DNA of 64,000 bases from Trachelipus rathkii (taxonomy: Eukaryota > Arthropoda > Malacostraca > Isopoda > Trachelipodidae): positions 5,001 through 69,000 of the forward strand of contig JABUQX010014010.1 in NCBI GenBank assembly GCA_015478945.1, written 5' to 3'. Position numbers and translations under genes: made by a program. Position 1 is the stretch's first letter. Each line of letters opens with the position of its first letter. This document shows, piece by piece, positions 60,401 through 64,000 of this stretch. The notes beneath the pieces are model-generated. The model saw only the letters and a list, made by a program, of their open reading frames with translations, had not been told where the DNA came from and searched no databases.

Positions 60401-63400
60401 ATATAATTAGATAAGAAAGCTCATAGTTACATGTAATTGTAAGGGCAGTGGGTAAATAAACTACCAAATTGAAAGATTAATAATAATCCACCTGAATCTT
60501 TAATACAATAAATTTTTTATAATGTTTTATTATTTGAATATTTATCTAATGTACCTTAAAACATTCCCAGATATTAATCTTACTCCTTTTAAAACTACTT
60601 TAAAAGGATGACTAGCTCAAACTACAAATTATATTAGATAATAAATATTATTAAATATACTACTACTACTACTGATTCTTACTACTACTCTAAACTTATT
60701 TATATCATACTACTACTACTACTACTGAAATATGTGCTCTTTCCAAACCTATCGACAACCTACTATCTTATTACGCACTACTACTTTGAACTAATATTTA
60801 AAAATAATTAAATATAAATAATAATATAAATAGATACTTATCAATATTATCAATAATATTATTTATTCAAATTTATATGTAATATTATTAAATAATAATA
60901 ATTTAATAATTATATTTAATAATTAAATTATATATTAAATAATATTTAATTTTACATAATTTTATATTTATTATTAAATTATTAATTTATATGTATATAA
61001 TATAATACAGTAAACAGTAATAAGGTTTTATTTCGGGATACTTTTAAAAAAATATTAAAATAAATATAATAAAGTAAATTATTACTAAATTAATTTAATA
61101 TAAATAATAATGAGGTAATTTTTATTATGAATTTATGTTATTTTTAAATAACCTACACATTACGGGATATAGAGATAATAGGAGAAAACATAATAAATTA
61201 TTAAAGCTCATAATAGTGGGGTAATATAGAATGAATTTAATCAGAGATAAATAATTAATAAGGGATCTGGAGGAGTACGAATGTAAGAAAATGAATTTAT
61301 TGGACGGGATAATTTAGGCGAGGAGAATTATACTAATTTATTATGAAATAGGCAATAACTAGAACTAAGGCTCTGAAAAAGTTTTTGCGGAAAATTTGGG
61401 CGGGAATGCGAATTAGGGGAGGACGGCAAACATGGTGCCAAAAGCAGTCATCGATGGCCCTTAATAGTATGTGCTTGATGAGGAAAGTTTTGTCTGATTG
61501 TAGTATTGATTCTATAACATCCACATTTAGTCGGGAATTTGAGACCGATATAGCGTGAGATATCTTAAATCACTAGTAAACGTTTAGTGAGTGGTGCTCA
61601 CAACTCTCTAATTTCGTATTTAAAATAATCTTTGAAAGCAATGTTGACATGTTTGAAGAAAAGAAGATAGTATTTATGTTACATTTCCCGCACGCGTTTT
61701 TCGTCTCTAAAACTTTGAGACATTTCAGAGGATTATTTCTTTGTGAGCGAATGAGTCTAAATTAATATATAATACATTAAATGTCAAGATTGATATTTGA
61801 GTTTATTAGATTAATATCATTAAATTTTTTATGTTAATGTCTGGTCTGCGTGTTTGATGTAGAAGGCTTCCGCAATTTTAAGTTTCTGGAACTTCACATG
61901 ATCCGTATAATATTGTGAAGCTGTTTAAGATAATAGTTGGCTAAATAGTTGATTGACCAAGTGTGCGCCGTTTTGAAATGTTTCAAGATTTTGCTGGGAC
62001 TGTAGCGACTGTTTGAATATGCCCTGTCCGAACAATCGATTTCGTCGTGTACCAAACATATTAATAATTGTTTAACTTGATTTACGTTACTTAGTTTCCT
62101 GACTCATAGTTTAGGCAGTTCTAAACTTGGTCACAATCGTGATGGATAAGCTCTGATCAATTAAGCTAATAATTACTCTTGTTGACCTTAAAGGAAAGAT
62201 TTGACATTTTGATTTTATGTTTAGTTGTTATTTATGGTATATTCGTCTTCGACTTTAATTTATTTTGAAGGCCTGTCTTTATTATTGTTTTATGCAGGTA
62301 CTGAGATGTATAATCAAATCATAACGTAGATTTCACTATATTCTATTCATTATTAAAATGAAAATTAGAAACTATGAAAGAAATAGCATTATTCGAAGGT
62401 TGAATATCGAGTTGCGGTGAAAGAGTATAAGCAGATGAATATCGAACGTTTTCAGGATTTCACCATTGGTATGATTTAACGCTTGCCTTTTGAAAAATTT
62501 TTATAATTTTTACCCAGTAAAGTTTTTTCTAATTTTAATTTCAATTTAATAATAGTTATATTTCACCTGAACCTCTCAAAGTCACTGCTCAGTTAGGGAA
62601 GATAAATTAAATTATTTTACTTAAGGTTAGCGTTACTTTGCATTAACAATATTACTTCTATTTTCAAAAAAAAAGTTTCCAATAGTATTGAATTAATCAT
62701 TTTAATTTAGGGGTTATTAGTTCAAATCATGCTCTGTAAACCTAAGAGTTTTTACGATAGATTTTTTTGTAAAGGAAAGGCACTTGAAGTCAGTTAGCAA
62801 TAGTAGATTCAATAATATTCAAATACATTAACATTGTGACCTTTATCTAAAAGATTAGTTTTAATTTAGACATAAAATACATTGGCAAACTTAAAATAAG
62901 ATCTTTATTGATTGTTCCGTCAGAATTTTTATATTATTTACCCATGTAAATTTTTTCAAATATCTTAATTTCAATACGGATCACAAATTATCTTCTAATA
63001 TTTATATAACCTAATATTATTATTTATTATATAGAGTTTTTTTTTTATCTTAAATAATTCATTAATCATCGCCAATAATGATATTACATACCTCCTTTTG
63101 ATAAACTCTTTAGTTGTATGAAAAATACTTCATCTATTTTTTGAACAGTGTTTATCCTTTAAAAAGATATAGTGAGTGACGTCGTAACGTCGACTATCAT
63201 AATTCCATATTTCGACTATTGCTAGAAATCCGCCGGGCCTCTGTAATTAGTGGTTGCTTTTCTTCGGTCTCCTATACAGAGAGGAGAGAGGTATATTATT
63301 AGTAATATTCCAAGAGCTTTGGCATCAATTACTCAAGCGTAAATAGAATAACTCAGACTAATTTTCGTCAATATTGTTGTAACTACCCAAGTGGCTCGCA

Positions 63401-64000
63401 CATTATTGTTCTGTTACCAACAATATCAGCCAAAACACTTCCAGCCCATCATATAAAAGTATTTGGTTAGATTTATATGTTATTTATTCTTTAAATTTAT
63501 AACGGTGTTTATTGTTAATTAATTAACAAGAAATATTTAATAACAAAGTTATTGATCTTTTCCTTCAATATGTTATGTATTACCTTTGAGAATAAAATTA
63601 CGTTATAAGGTATTTCAAATTATTTATACAAAGTTTTAGATGAACACATTTAATTTGGAATAGACATTAATATTATAACTTAAATATGATATATAGATAT
63701 TAGATTTATATTATAACATTCTTACATTATTCAGGTACCCACCTCACGTATTCTCATAATGAATATTTATCTAGAATTTTAAAAACAAAGATAAATTAAT
63801 TATATATAATTATTACAATAATGAGGATTATGCTTTTTTTATTATTTTAATTATGTTGATAATTGCACGCATTAACCCTTGGTTAATTACTTCTGCAGGA
63901 AATATAATTTGCCTCGTCAGTAGCAAATTGATTTCCTCTAAACGTACAGTTTGACATCACTACGGATTTTATACTAAATTTGCTTTCTTTCCGCCATTGA
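60401..64000. other. AT-rich intergenic DNA, no gene seen
   Basis: An ACT microsatellite lies at 60658-60726, with ATT-rich sequence to about 61150. A diverged 50-bp duplication occurs (about 62496-62550 and 62925-62980, sharing 'tttacccagtaaagtttttt'-like sequence). The minus frame at 61333-61524 (63 codons) has no known motif. No RNA gene or transposon protein was seen to the end of the window. Confidence 0.5.
60658..60726. repeat. ACT trinucleotide microsatellite
   Basis: ACT/CTA units in three blocks with short interruptions. Confidence 0.9.

Noticed and set aside
62580..62735. tRNA-like words 'gctcagttagg' and 'gttcaaatc'
   Set aside because: They are about 130 bp apart, far too distant for one tRNA gene without an intron model, and no arms pair.

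Overview
This window looks like gene-poor nuclear DNA from an invertebrate animal, most likely an arthropod and possibly a decapod crustacean. The grounds are three. Very large amounts of TA-dinucleotide repeat fill the window. Two short tracts of the TTAGG-type arthropod telomeric motif are present. Every recognisable protein fragment belongs to a metazoan transposon family. The repeat at 8.8-9.5 kb, with its 'taagaacataagaa' start, resembles decapod interspersed repeats as I remember them, so the species guess is inference. I found no complete host gene, rRNA, CRISPR array or prokaryotic feature.

Layout. 0-6 kb: TA tracts and G-rich/C-poor stretches, a transposase C-terminus (about 1.65-1.84 kb, minus), a roughly 98-bp repeat family (1.82-2.55 kb), an unidentified island (3.53-4.20 kb) and a broken Jockey/CR1-like LINE reverse transcriptase (4.85-5.79 kb, minus). 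6-14.7 kb: microsatellites (GATA, AC, TA, ATA, CT), an interspersed repeat pair and a 76/71/74-bp tandem triplication. 14.7-16.3 kb: a decayed Tc1-like transposase. 18.4-21.4 kb: an unidentified coding-like fragment, a possible LINE tail and a hAT remnant. 28.6-30.5 kb: a MITE-like 158-bp unit holding telomere-like repeats, then a nearly full-length mariner-type transposase pseudogene. 32.75 kb: a tRNA-derived sequence. 35.4-36.6 kb: a hAT pseudogene with an internal duplication. 43.7-50.0 kb: a long island without TA tracts, with opposite base skews on its two sides. 50.4-54.9 kb: a Tol2-like hAT end, the longest TA block, and a 1.7-kb hAT with both ends. 59.2-59.7 kb: a second copy of the 21-kb hAT.

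No genes work together here. The window is a set of independent, inactivated DNA transposons and LINE pieces in microsatellite-rich DNA. All transposase frames are broken by single-base indels, and the TA arrays slip by one base every few units. Both could be real decay, long-read indel error, or a mixture, so frame breaks should not be over-read. I did not see a convincing new system. The most unusual structures are the two places where telomere-like TTAGG repeats sit inside transposon-related duplications or inverted repeats, and the strongly strand-skewed blocks.
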